Positions 7,763 to 16,525 of a DNA stretch of 64,000 nucleotides are shown here, in pieces (position 1 is the stretch's first letter; every line of letters starts with the position of its first letter). The translations under genes were made by a program, and so were the position numbers. The notes below the pieces were generated by a model. It saw nothing but the letters and a program-made list of their open reading frames with translations. It did not search any database and was not told the DNA's origin. Source of the DNA: Oscillatoriales cyanobacterium (lineage in GTDB: Bacteria > Cyanobacteriota > Cyanobacteriia > Cyanobacteriales > Microcoleaceae); contig RDYN01000052.1 in the NCBI GenBank assembly GCA_004293365.1, positions 2,678 to 66,677 of the forward strand, in the 5' to 3' direction.

Positions 7763-9793
7763 TTATGCTGGCAGTCTGATGGAACACTGACTGCCTATTT
7801 GTTCAATTAAGATTTCTTCAATGCGGAAGTCGCGCTTGATTTTGACCTTTTCAAGATAGTCGATCGGGTCGTCGAGATTAAAGACAGTACCGTCAAACAA
7901 GTTGATGCTGCGGCGAACTTTGGCAATATCCGGCAAACCCAACTCGCGCACTGCTTGACCGAAAACATCGGGTCGCAAAACTCGATCGACCACTTCCACC
8001 CAGTTTTTCGGGAACGGAATCAGTCCCCAGCGGGCCATCTGCGCCATCACCCACACCATTTCTAGGCGGTCTGGACAATTGGTTTGGTCAACATAGAACT
8101 GGTTGAAATTGTAGAGCATTTCGGGTTGTGCCTCTGTACCGGAGTTGTACGGGTCGAGGAACCCCGGGCGGATATCTTTTGGATCGGCACCGATATATTC
8201 TTCTTGGCAAATCAATTCTAGGATTTCTTCGCGGTTGCGGCGATCGTCGCAATATTCGCAGGCTTCCAAAAGTGCTTTGACGAGGGCGACGTGGGTTTGA
8301 GGATACTTCTGAGCCCAATCTTCGCTAACGCCGAGAACTTTTTCGATGTGTCCGGGCAGAATATCGAGGGAACGGGCCATGGCAAAACCTGTACCGTCGT
8401 TGACCGCTTTGGAGTTCCAGGGGTCGCCCGCGCAGTAGCCGTCAATGTTGCCTGCTTTTAAATTCGATACCATCTGCGCGGGCGGAATGACGGTCAAGGC
8501 CACATCCCGATCGGGGTCAATACCGCCGGCAGCCAGCCAGTAGCGAAACAGCAGATTGTGCATGGAGGCGGAGTGTACCATGCCCAAGGTATGACCTCGA
8601 TCCGGAGTTTTGGCGATCGCAGCTTTGAAATCCTTTAAGGTGCGAATGCCTTGGTCGTAGAGGTGTTTCCCGAAGATAATCGAGTTGCCGTTGCGGGACA
8701 GAGTGAGGGCGCTGTTGACGGGAACCGGGGCTGCGCCGTCCAAGCCCAACAGCATGGCGATCGGCATTCCTGCAACCATTTGCGCCGCGTCCAGCCGTCC
8801 TTGGCCGATACCTTTAGCAATTTCTTTCCAGCTAGGTTCTCGGCTGAGGGTGACTTCTTCTAAGCCGTGGGCTTGGAAGAATCCTTTTTCTTTGGCTACG
8901 ACTAAGGGCGCGCAGTCGGTGAGGGGAATAAAGCCGATGTCGAGGTTAATTTTTTCCAAGCCGTTGCCGGCAGTAACCACGGCTGGGGCTTGTTGTTTGG
9001 CCCGGCGCTGTTTGACCCGTTTTTGCTGGTTGAGGAAGTAAACCATTTCGTTACGCAGCGCGTAGTAACTCGGATGGTTGACCACTTCCATGCGCTTGCG
9101 GGGCCGGGGAATGTCCACTTCAAGGATTTGTCCGATTTGCGCTTCCGGGCCGTTGGTGAGCATGACAATGCGATCGCTCAGCAGCAAAGCCTCATCCACG
9201 TCGTGAGTTACCATAACGCTGGTGACTTTGCTTTCTTCGCAAATGTTCATCAATTGGTCTTGCAAACCACCGCGAGTTAAAGCATCGAGGGCGCCGAAGG
9301 GTTCGTCTAGCAGGAGCAATTTCGGGCGAATTGCCAGGGCGCGGGCGATCGCAACTCTTTGTTTCATCCCCCCAGAAATTTCGCCGGGGCGTTTGTTCGC
9401 TGCTGCCCCCAGTCCCACCAATTTAATGTGGTATTCAATTACCAACTCGCGGTCTTCTTGAGAGTTACCGCTGTAAATTTCATCTACTGCTAGGGCAATA
9501 TTTTCGCGCACCGTCAGCCAAGGTAGCAGCGAGTAATTTTGAAACACCACCATTCTGTCCGGGCCTGGATCGCGGACTTCGCGCCCTTCTAAAGTAATCC
9601 CGCCCTGACTTGCTGTGTCCAGTCCGGCGATGATATTTAACAGTGTAGATTTGCCGCAACCGGAGTGTCCGATTAAGGTGATGAATTCTCCCTTTTTAAT
9701 TTTAAGTTCGATATTTTTGAGAGCGATGTATTGCTCGCCATTGGGCAAGTTAAATACGCGATCTACGTGGTCTACTTCAATAAGGATTGACAT
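7763..9793 (-). CDS. nrtC: Nitrate/nitrite ABC transporter ATPase-regulator NrtC
   Basis: NrtC is the second ATPase of the nitrate/nitrite importer. The N-terminal 260 residues are an ABC ATPase (Walker A GHSGCGKST, signature ISGGMKQR, Walker B LLLLDEPFGALD). Residues about 275-676 are an NrtA-like solute-binding domain (LDIGFIPLTDCAPLVVAKEKGFF...), the hallmark that separates NrtC from NrtD. In Synechococcus this C-terminal domain is needed for ammonium-promoted inhibition of transport (established knowledge). Length 676 agrees with the family. The gene is preceded by a spacer of three tandem repeats that separates it from nrtB and is followed by nrtD. Confidence 0.96.
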   Translation of the reverse strand: MSILIEVDHVDRVFNLPNGEQYIALKNIELKIKKGEFITLIGHSGCGKSTLLNIIAGLDTASQGGITLEGREVRDPGPDRMVVFQNYSLLPWLTVRENIALAVDEIYSGNSQEDRELVIEYHIKLVGLGAAANKRPGEISGGMKQRVAIARALAIRPKLLLLDEPFGALDALTRGGLQDQLMNICEESKVTSVMVTHDVDEALLLSDRIVMLTNGPEAQIGQILEVDIPRPRKRMEVVNHPSYYALRNEMVYFLNQQKRVKQRRAKQQAPAVVTAGNGLEKINLDIGFIPLTDCAPLVVAKEKGFFQAHGLEEVTLSREPSWKEIAKGIGQGRLDAAQMVAGMPIAMLLGLDGAAPVPVNSALTLSRNGNSIIFGKHLYDQGIRTLKDFKAAIAKTPDRGHTLGMVHSASMHNLLFRYWLAAGGIDPDRDVALTVIPPAQMVSNLKAGNIDGYCAGDPWNSKAVNDGTGFAMARSLDILPGHIEKVLGVSEDWAQKYPQTHVALVKALLEACEYCDDRRNREEILELICQEEYIGADPKDIRPGFLDPYNSGTEAQPEMLYNFNQFYVDQTNCPDRLEMVWVMAQMARWGLIPFPKNWVEVVDRVLRPDVFGQAVRELGLPDIAKVRRSINLFDGTVFNLDDPIDYLEKVKIKRDFRIEEILIEQIGSQCSIRLPA

Positions 9794-9822
9794 GATTATT
9801 TTTTGTTAGTTTGTACTTTAGT

Positions 9823-10000
9823 AGATGCTGATTTTCAACTGATATCATCTGTAGGGTGCGCACTGCGCACCGAGCCCAAGTAAGATGCTGATTTTTAACT
9901 GATATCGTCTGTAGCGCCCTGCGCACCTTACTTTGTAAGATGCTAATTTTTAACTGATATCATCTGTAGGGTGCGCACTGCGCACCTTACTTTGTACTTT
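9823..10000. repeat. Three tandem copies of a ~58-bp repeat with a GGTGCGCAGTGCGCACC palindrome
   Basis: Three head-to-tail units begin GATGCTGATTTT/GATGCTAATTTT and end in the GTGCGCACTGCGCACC palindrome (the middle copy is a degraded version, GCGCCCTGCGCACC). They fill the 224-base spacer between nrtB and nrtC. Confidence 0.88.
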
Positions 10001-10017
10001 CAAATCTCAACCAAATC

Positions 10018-10887
10018 CTATTTTTGTTCTTCAGGAACAACTTTGGAAGCGATGAAACCAACGAGTCTGTCTAAAACTAAACCGACAATTCCTACATAAA
10101 GCACTGCCAGAATCACGGCGCTGAGTCGAGAACTGTTGTAAGCATCCCAGATGAAGAAGCCGATACCGACACCGCCGACTAACATTTCCGCAGCCACGAT
10201 CGCCAGCCAAGACAAACCGATACCAATTCTCAAGCCTGTGAAAATGTAAGGAACAGAAGACGGTAGCAAGATTTTCCAGAAGTATTTTTGGTTGGGGAGG
10301 CGCAAAACCCGGGCGACGTTTCTGTAATCTTGGGGTATTTGTTGAACGCCTACTGTCGTGTTAATCAGAATCGGCCAGATTGCTGTAATTAAGATTACAA
10401 AAAGCGCTGAAATTTCGTTAGCTTTCATCCCCAATCCTTCAAAGGGATTGAACTGTTGAAATACGGCCAAAGAAATGGGCAGCCAAGCTAGAGGAGGGAT
10501 AGTTCTGAATACTTGAAACAGCGGGTCTAAAGCATCGTACATTAAAGAGTTTGTGCCGACCAATATTCCCAAACCAATGCCGAGAATTGCTGCTAGAGTA
10601 AAGCCGATCGCCACCCGCTGCAAGCTAGCCGCCAATTGCCAAAATAAACCTTTGTCGGTGCCGCCGTTGTCGAAGAACGGATTGATAATCAGATTCCAGC
10701 TTTCTTGAACAGCTTTGATCGGGCCTGGTAAGGCGGATGCGGAGTCGTGGCAGAGGATTTGCCAAATTACTAGCAAAACTGTGATCGCAACTAACGGTCG
10801 AATAATTTTTCTGCGATTTTTTTGAACCTGCTCCAGAAAGGAATTTAACGGATTTTTGCTCTTAGAAACAGAGAGGTTGGTTGCCAT
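10018..10887 (-). CDS. nrtB: Nitrate/nitrite ABC transporter permease NrtB
   Basis: Integral membrane permease of the nitrate/nitrite importer, 289 residues. The sequence has several hydrophobic helices (for example PLVAITVLLVIWQILCH near the N-terminus) and the BPD_transp_1 coupling loop with the EAA-like motif in VARVLRLPNQKYFWKILLPS. The segment FRTIPPLAWLPISLAVF is conserved in NrtB/SsuC/TauC-type permeases. It is assigned to nitrate rather than sulfonate or bicarbonate because it lies between nrtA and nrtC in a nirA-led operon. It is presumably a dimer partnered by NrtC and NrtD. The start MATNLSVSKSK is the first methionine in frame. Confidence 0.95.
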   Translation of the reverse strand: MATNLSVSKSKNPLNSFLEQVQKNRRKIIRPLVAITVLLVIWQILCHDSASALPGPIKAVQESWNLIINPFFDNGGTDKGLFWQLAASLQRVAIGFTLAAILGIGLGILVGTNSLMYDALDPLFQVFRTIPPLAWLPISLAVFQQFNPFEGLGMKANEISALFVILITAIWPILINTTVGVQQIPQDYRNVARVLRLPNQKYFWKILLPSSVPYIFTGLRIGIGLSWLAIVAAEMLVGGVGIGFFIWDAYNSSRLSAVILAVLYVGIVGLVLDRLVGFIASKVVPEEQK

Positions 10888-11099
10888 TTGTCTATTTTCA
10901 GTGAGGAATTAGCAGTGAATGGATAATTACTTATAGATGCCGTGACCTGATTAAAAGTTTGAAACTTGCAATTTTGGCAAACAAAATTATGGTTTCAAGG
11001 CTTGTCGTCAATTCGAGATGCTAAATGTAAATCTTTAATCGATTTACGAGCTAATGGTTAATCTCAAGCTGTTAACCATTAGCATTTTTGGGTTCCGGA

Positions 11100-12428
11100 T
11101 TAGGCTTTCTTGATAGCCAGACCCTTCAGATATTCTTCTGGTTTGTCTGGGTCAAATTTCACGCCGTCAAAGAAGGTTTCGACGCCGCGAGAAGTGGTAG
11201 CCGGAATTTGGGCGGCGGGAACGCCAAGTGCTGTCGCTGCTGCTTTCCAAATATCTTCGCGGTTAACTTTATCAACCGTGGCTTTGATGTCGGTAGTTGC
11301 CGGCATATAACCCCAGCGAATATTTTCAGTGATGAACCAAGCATCGTGGCTCTTGTAGGGATAGGAAGCATTGTCAGCCCAGAATTTCATTGCGACTAAA
11401 CTAGCTGCTTCCTTGCGATCGGTTCCGTAGTCAATTTCACCTTTAGCGCGACCGATAATATCTGCAACTGGTACTTTCAACCACTTATCAGCAGAGATGA
11501 TTGTACACATCTCTTCTTTGTTTTCTGGCTTGTCGCACCACTGTTGGGCTTCCAGTACAGCCATGGTAATTGCTTTGGTAGCTTTCGGATTTTTCTCAAC
11601 CCAATCGGCTCTCAAAGTTAAGGCTTTTTCTGGGTGATCTTTCCAAAGTTCTCCCGTTACTAAGGCGGTGTATCCGACCTTTTGAGCAACTAGCTGGGCA
11701 TTCCAAGGTTCGCCGACGCAAAAGGCTTCCATGCTGCCGGATTTCATGTTAGCTACCATTTGAGGCGGCGGTACGGGAATAACAGAAACTTCTGTATTTG
11801 GATCGATGCCACCGGCTGCTAACCAATAGCGCATCCACAAATCGTGGGTGCCGCCGGGAAAGGTAATCGCCACTTTCTGATTGGCGAGGGCTGCTTTGAG
11901 AGCTTTGCTGTCTGTACCTACTTTTAAATCTAGGTATTTTTTGCTGAGGGAAATTGCCTGACCGTTGGTATTTAACCGGGCGACAATGTTCATCGGCACT
12001 GGTTGATTGCCTTTGGTAATTGTGCCTAGGGTCATTTGGTAAGGCATGGGGGAGAGGATGTGGGCTCCGTCAATGCCACCTTTTTCAGAACCGAGTTCTA
12101 GGTTGTCGCGAGTAACTGGCCAAGATGCTTGTTTGAGGATTTGTACGTCTTTCATGCCGTACTTGGCAAATAACCCTTTTTCTTGGGCGATGATTATGGG
12201 TGCGGAGTCGGTGAGGGCGATGAATCCGAGTTTGGCGGTGGTAACTTCGGGGGCGTCGGCGGGGTTGACGTTGACTGCTGGGGCGGCGGTGGGTGAGGCA
12301 CCACCGGCTGCGGGGGTGGGGCTGCCGCTAGTAGTGCTGGAACCGGAACTGCAACCGTGGGCGAGGAGGGTGCCGGCTGCTGTTGCTCCGGCGGTGATGA
12401 TGAATTTTCTTCTGGAAAGGTTGCTCAT
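11100..12428 (-). CDS. nrtA: Nitrate/nitrite-binding lipoprotein NrtA
   Basis: Solute-binding component of the nitrate/nitrite importer. The start at 12428 gives 442 residues, matching NrtA. An upstream in-frame ATG exists at 12599, but the 57 residues it would add run through direct repeats and precede the signal peptide. The mature start shows a twin-arginine-like SRRKFIITAGATAAGT segment and a lipobox-like LAHGC, followed by a Ser/Thr/Gly/Pro linker, so it is likely a membrane-anchored periplasmic lipoprotein. The binding domain contains LGFIALTDSAPIIIAQEKGLF, GGTHDLWMRYWLAAGGIDP and GEPWNAQLV, which parallel the C-terminal domain of NrtC here. It is the first transporter gene after nirA. 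Confidence 0.95.
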   Translation of the reverse strand: MSNLSRRKFIITAGATAAGTLLAHGCSSGSSTTSGSPTPAAGGASPTAAPAVNVNPADAPEVTTAKLGFIALTDSAPIIIAQEKGLFAKYGMKDVQILKQASWPVTRDNLELGSEKGGIDGAHILSPMPYQMTLGTITKGNQPVPMNIVARLNTNGQAISLSKKYLDLKVGTDSKALKAALANQKVAITFPGGTHDLWMRYWLAAGGIDPNTEVSVIPVPPPQMVANMKSGSMEAFCVGEPWNAQLVAQKVGYTALVTGELWKDHPEKALTLRADWVEKNPKATKAITMAVLEAQQWCDKPENKEEMCTIISADKWLKVPVADIIGRAKGEIDYGTDRKEAASLVAMKFWADNASYPYKSHDAWFITENIRWGYMPATTDIKATVDKVNREDIWKAAATALGVPAAQIPATTSRGVETFFDGVKFDPDKPEEYLKGLAIKKA

Positions 12429-12502
12429 TTGTCTTGAATTGTTGTTGTACTTTGAAATGCGAGAAAGGTGAGATGCCTGATGTGAGATTGGTTGATGACC
12501 TT

Positions 12503-12580
12503 GGCAATGACAGAATTTCGATCGCAATGAGAGAATATCATTCCCGATGACATAATTCTGTTCGCAATGAGATAATTCTT
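12503..12580. repeat. Short direct repeats in the nirA-nrtA spacer
   Basis: Four degenerate copies of a motif like GCAATGAGAGAAT/CGATGACATAATT are spaced about 20 bases apart. They fill much of the 180-base gap between nirA and nrtA. This is another repeat type from those in the other spacers of the operon. Confidence 0.65.
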
Positions 12581-12608
12581 TGGGTCTCTCGAATCTCACA
12601 CTGTGATA

Positions 12609-14483
12609 CTAGGCGTCGATCGACACTTTGCCGATCGCCCGCGCGCTGCAAGCTAAGATGAACCCTGGTTCTAAATCTGCCGCCGCATCGGGTTGGCTGT
12701 CGTAGACGGTTTTGCCTTCTAGGAGTTGCTGCTTGCAAGTGCCGCAGGTTCCCGATCGACAACTGCTGTCGAGTTCGACTCCGGCGCGATCGGCAACGTC
12801 GAGAATGAACTCATCTTCGCTGCAAGCAACTGTTTTGCCCGATCGAGCGAAAATGACAGTAGATGTCTGAGGTTTCGCCACCAGAGCCGTTTCGTCCCTA
12901 TCTACCGTCAGTTGCAGTTGCCTGTTGAGGGCAGCGACATCCCCGGAAGCTTGATTGGGAACGGCCCCAAACTGCTCGACTAACAGTTGGTGCAGCACCG
13001 GTTTGAGGTCTTCGCAAGGAATGCTTTTTTGGACGCAAGTACCCAAATGAGCGTCTTTGCCCACTGTGCCTCCCATGTAGATGTCCACACCTTCGAGGGT
13101 TTTGCCGTTCTTGCGAACTTTTGTGCCCATCAAACCGATGTCGGCAACCTGGGGTTGACCGCAGGAATTCGGGCAACCAGTCCAGTGAATTCTGACCGGT
13201 TTGGGAACCGAGAGTTCGGCTTCCAGTTCCCGAATCATTGCCACGGATCGGGCTTTGGTTTCGATGAGGGCGAAGTTGCAAAACTTTGAGCCGGTGCAGG
13301 AAACCAAGGCGCGCATCAATGGTGCGGGGTCGATCGAGAAACGTTGCAATAACGGTTCTTTTACGAGGGATTCGAGGCGCGAGTCCGGAACGTTGGGAAC
13401 AATTACATTTTCTTCGACGGTGAGCCTGAGCTCGCCGCTGCCGTAAACCTCAGCGATTCTGGCCAAATCGTACAAATCCGCTGCTTGCAAGCGTCCGACG
13501 GGAACGTGCAACCCTACATAGTTGAGCCCTGATTGTTTTTGCGCGTAGATGCCGATGTGATCGCGTTTGTCCCAGATGATTTCATCTTTGGGCGAGGCGG
13601 GGGGCAAAGTGCGACCTACTTCTTGTTCGACTGCGGCGCGGAATTGTTCGATGCCGAGTTCGTCAATCAGCCACATCAAGCGGGATTTTTGGCGGTTTGC
13701 TCTCGGGCCTCGATCGCGATACACAGTTAAGATTGCTCTGCACAAATCTACAACATCGCTAGGACTTGCCCAGACGTTGAGGGGAATTGCAGCTTCGCAG
13801 CGTTTGGCGGAGAAGAAGCCGCCGACTAAAACGTTGAAGCCGATGTTGCCGTCAGAGTAAGCGGGTACGAAGGCGATGTCATTGATTTCGGCGTGGACTG
13901 AGTTATCGCGGCAACCTGCGATCGCAATATTAAACTTTCTCGGCAGATTGGAAAACTCTGGATTGCCTTCACCGCTGTTGGTAATCATGTCTTGGACTTG
14001 GTTCGCCAATTCCCACGTATCTATCAGTTCGTCGGCGTCCAAGCCTGCGACTGGGGAACCCGTAATGTTACGTACATTGTCCATGCCAGACTGAATGCTG
14101 GTCATCCCCGCTTCCTTGAGGCGGCGGAAGATGTCGGGCACGTCTTCGATCCGAACTCCGCGCAGTTGCAGGTTTTGTCTGGTGGTGATGTCAGCGCTGC
14201 CATCGGAGCCGTAGCGCTGTAATATGTCTGCTAGCGTTCTAGTTTGATTGCTGGTAATGACGCCGTTGGGCAAGCGCAGGCGCATCATGAATTTGCCCGG
14301 AGTTACTGGCCGAAAGAAGATGCCGAGCCATTTGAGGCGGTGCTCGCGATCGATTTCGTCCATTGCTTCCCAGCCGATTTGGGCGAAGTGGTCTAGTTCG
14401 GCTTTGACTGCTAAGCCATCTTTTTCGGCTTTGAGTTTTTCAAACTTGTTCAAGCTGGCTTTGGGTTCTACTGTTTGGGTCAT
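12609..14483 (-). CDS. nirA: Ferredoxin-nitrite reductase NirA with C-terminal ferredoxin domain
   Basis: NirA reduces nitrite to ammonium with six electrons from ferredoxin, using siroheme and a [4Fe-4S] cluster. The two ferredoxin-like half domains and the cluster ligands are visible: CTGSKFC at about residue 395 and CPNSCGQPQ about 40 residues later. Typical NirA has about 510 residues; this protein has 624. The extra C-terminal ~100 residues form a plant-type [2Fe-2S] ferredoxin with the ligands C-x4-C-x2-C in CRSGTCGTCKQQ and the fourth Cys in ILACSARAIG. A comparable fused ferredoxin is known from Plectonema (Leptolyngbya) boryanum NirA. It is the first gene of the operon, under a clear NtcA promoter. 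Confidence 0.96.
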   Translation of the reverse strand: MTQTVEPKASLNKFEKLKAEKDGLAVKAELDHFAQIGWEAMDEIDREHRLKWLGIFFRPVTPGKFMMRLRLPNGVITSNQTRTLADILQRYGSDGSADITTRQNLQLRGVRIEDVPDIFRRLKEAGMTSIQSGMDNVRNITGSPVAGLDADELIDTWELANQVQDMITNSGEGNPEFSNLPRKFNIAIAGCRDNSVHAEINDIAFVPAYSDGNIGFNVLVGGFFSAKRCEAAIPLNVWASPSDVVDLCRAILTVYRDRGPRANRQKSRLMWLIDELGIEQFRAAVEQEVGRTLPPASPKDEIIWDKRDHIGIYAQKQSGLNYVGLHVPVGRLQAADLYDLARIAEVYGSGELRLTVEENVIVPNVPDSRLESLVKEPLLQRFSIDPAPLMRALVSCTGSKFCNFALIETKARSVAMIRELEAELSVPKPVRIHWTGCPNSCGQPQVADIGLMGTKVRKNGKTLEGVDIYMGGTVGKDAHLGTCVQKSIPCEDLKPVLHQLLVEQFGAVPNQASGDVAALNRQLQLTVDRDETALVAKPQTSTVIFARSGKTVACSEDEFILDVADRAGVELDSSCRSGTCGTCKQQLLEGKTVYDSQPDAAADLEPGFILACSARAIGKVSIDA

Positions 14484-14551
14484 CGATTTACCCTCGCTGC
14501 TGGTTTATTCCCTGAGGTATTGACTTGGAGCATAAAGTGTGTTTCCTGCTA

Positions 14552-14593
14552 ACCTTAATGAGCCTATGGATTTAAAACTGTATATTTAGTTAC
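14552..14593 (-). promoter_or_regulatory. NtcA-activated promoter of the nir operon
   Basis: On the minus strand, 14593-14580 reads GTA-N8-TAC (GTAACTAAATATAC), a perfect NtcA box. Exactly 22 bases further downstream is TAAGGT (14557-14552), matching the TAN3T -10 element. This GTA-N8-TAC-N22-TAN3T arrangement is the canonical class II NtcA-activated promoter of nitrogen-regulated cyanobacterial genes. The -10 element lies about 70 bases upstream of the nirA start codon. A second, one-mismatch site (GTT-N8-TAC) lies near 14677-14692. Confidence 0.9.
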
Positions 14594-15057
14594 TAGATCG
14601 AATTTCTTTTAAGCATGGTTGGTGTTCTGTATACTTGAGCTTTCCTGCTGCCTCGAATGCCGCCAAACTATGTATGGTTATAGTTCCTACCGATGGTTCG
14701 ATCGATCGCTGCGTTTCGATGCACCTTTGTTATTAACTAATGTAAAGCGCATCACCCTAAATATTCGTAGCTATTTTTACAAAATATTAAGTTTTATGAT
14801 ATTTTTGCATAGACCTGATGCGTTTAATACATGAGTAATGGGTAAAGACACACACAGAGCCGAAAAAGCTCTATAAATCTTTAGATTTTGGAGCCGAGAG
14901 AGGGAAATTGGCAGATTTAAAATAAGATTGTGACGGCGATCGCAGACTTCAAACGCCGCTCGTCACAAAATAAGCTCCGTGGTTATCACACAGTTAGCCT
15001 CAAAACATCACGTTCTCTGCTATGCCACCGTCACTCTTAATTTTTGGAGAACGAGAG
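14594..15057. other. Spacer upstream of nirA and of the 82-residue ORF
   Basis: No protein gene is convincing here. The region holds the second possible NtcA half-match, an AT-rich block at 14740-14830, and an imperfect inverted repeat TTGTGACGGCG...CGCCGCTCGTCACAA (about 14928-14967) that could be an operator or hairpin for the downstream plus-strand ORF. Confidence 0.5.
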
Positions 15058-15306
15058 ATGATACTTCTATCCAATGAGAGGGAACGTTTCATGTTTTTGG
15101 TTCAACTTATCCCCGGTGCTATTTCCGAAATACTTGCCTCTGTTACCGATACGGGCAGTTTGACTGTAGCCGATCGCTACGGTTTGATGGCGGCTGTATT
15201 GGATGACTCTCTCCCCGAGGAAGACAGACATTCGCTCAACCGCCTGCTGCGCTCGGCGATCAAGGGAAAAGTCAAAATTGTCAGCGAACTCTCGGCGATA
15301 TGTTAA
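15058..15306 (+). CDS. Small hypothetical protein (82 residues)
   Basis: I do not recognise the family. The start at 15058 is preferred over 15022 because GGAGAACGAGAG sits just upstream and could act as a ribosome-binding site. The product is soluble, mostly helical in appearance and mildly acidic, with segments VQLIPGAISEILASV, LTVADRYGLMAAVLDD and RHSLNRLLRSAIKGK. There is no signal peptide or membrane span. Codon composition resembles the neighbouring real genes, and the 5' leader carries an inverted repeat. In the same frame directly after the stop codon, a further 50 codons stay open (to about 15465), so a longer ancestral gene interrupted by a stop is possible. Confidence 0.55.
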   Translation: MILLSNERERFMFLVQLIPGAISEILASVTDTGSLTVADRYGLMAAVLDDSLPEEDRHSLNRLLRSAIKGKVKIVSELSAIC

Positions 15307-15765
15307 GAGTCGGGAAAAATTCGATCGATTTATGCAGCACTTCAATTACAGAAACTACCGCCCGAGTTAGAAGCAACCCGCGATGCCTGCTGTGATATTA
15401 TTGCAGGAAGATTTTTGACTGTTCTTAAAACACGCGATCGCCCCAACCCCGGAGCGTCGATTTGAGATTTTCTATTTTTCGATTTGAGATTTACTCTCTA
15501 GCGATCGGCCCCTCAGTCCTAGGGTGTAGTGAAGAGCGATCGATGGCTAACTGCCCTATCGACAATCAAACTATCGGCACACCTGTAACTCAAGGCTTGA
15601 GGAAACAACCCTGCTTTTGAGTCGTTCCCAACACTTCATTTGTAGCAATGGTTGAGAGAAGTGATAGAATTTTGGGCGATCGGCATTTGAAGACTTGGAG
15701 GACTGAAGTCCTCACTACAAACGTAATTATAATTATTCAACCGGGCGGGAGATGAAAGGCAAGTT
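15307..15765. other. Spacer upstream of yjbQ with a possible decayed coding tail
   Basis: No independent gene has a start codon and ribosome-binding site here. From 15307 to about 15465 a frame without stops continues in phase with the preceding ORF (for example LQLQKLPPELEATRDACC) and could be a remnant or chance. Further on is one hairpin unit of the GGACTGAAGTCC family at 15699-15722. Confidence 0.45.
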
Positions 15766-16203
15766 ATGAAAATCCTCAATCAAACAATCGAAATCCTCAC
15801 AGAATCAGGCATCAACATTTACAACATCACGCCGCAAATTGTCCAGCTTCTGGACGCAAGTGCAGTAAAAAATGGACAAGTCCTAGTATTTTCCAGACAC
15901 ACGACGACAGCTTTAGCAATCAATGAAAACGAAGAAAGATTGCTAGCAGATATTAAAGTATACCTGCAAAAATTAGCGCCCCCAGGCGACAAATACCTGC
16001 ACAACGACCTGCATTTAAGAATAGTTCCACCAGACGAACCGATCAACGCGCACTCTCACCTGATGGCCATGACACTCAGTACCAGCGAAGTCATTCCAGT
16101 TGCTGAAGGTAAATTAGCACTCGGGACTTGGCAATCAGTTTTGTTTTTTGACTTAGACGGGCCGCGAAATAGAACTGTAAGTATTCAAATTATGGGCGAA
16201 TAA
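15766..16203 (+). CDS. YjbQ/UPF0047 family protein
   Basis: This 145-residue protein belongs to the YjbQ (UPF0047) family, compact beta-sandwich proteins; a member has secondary thiamine-phosphate synthase activity, but the physiological role is uncertain. Diagnostic segments are VLVFSRHTTTALAINENE near residues 40-56, YLHNDLHLRIVPPDEPINAHSHLMAM with the conserved histidines, and the C-terminal LGTWQSVLFFDLDGPRNRTV. Length and motif order are normal. The start at 15766 follows a purine-rich stretch (GAAAGGCAAG). It is preceded by a palindromic repeat, and no operon partner is evident. Confidence 0.9.
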   Translation: MKILNQTIEILTESGINIYNITPQIVQLLDASAVKNGQVLVFSRHTTTALAINENEERLLADIKVYLQKLAPPGDKYLHNDLHLRIVPPDEPINAHSHLMAMTLSTSEVIPVAEGKLALGTWQSVLFFDLDGPRNRTVSIQIMGE

Positions 16204-16525
16204 GTTGTTGTGTATTTAAATTGCTGCATATTTCGATCGCCGATCGCAAATCTTCAAACCCTCAGACAATTTAGATTCAGTACAACTTACCGAAAAATAA
16301 GGTTTAAAGTCCCTGGACTCTGCTGTGCTGGTTGTGGCGGGAGTTGATTCTTGAGTTACGGGTATTGGTTGTTTTTTTTGACAAATCTCAGTGATATTAC
16401 GTAATTACCGACAAAATCTTTACCAAAACTTTAATAAAGTCTACCGGAATGTGTGATTTACTGAAAATCAAAATAGTCGATCGACAGAATAAATACTTTA
16501 ACACACATTCATCAGAGAGTTTTTT
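16204..16525. other. Spacer between yjbQ and the PEP-CTERM gene
   Basis: No gene is visible. The last 150 bases are AT-rich and probably contain the promoter of the PEP-CTERM gene. No operator or riboswitch could be identified. Confidence 0.5.

Noticed and set aside
12429-12599. Longer NrtA start at 12599
   Set aside because: The added residues precede the signal peptide and are coded by direct repeats.
14619-14834. 71-residue protein upstream of nirA
   Set aside because: Lies in the regulatory spacer, lacks a ribosome-binding site and protein-like composition.
14928-14967. Riboswitch before the 82-residue ORF
   Set aside because: Only a simple imperfect inverted repeat is visible; no known aptamer core.
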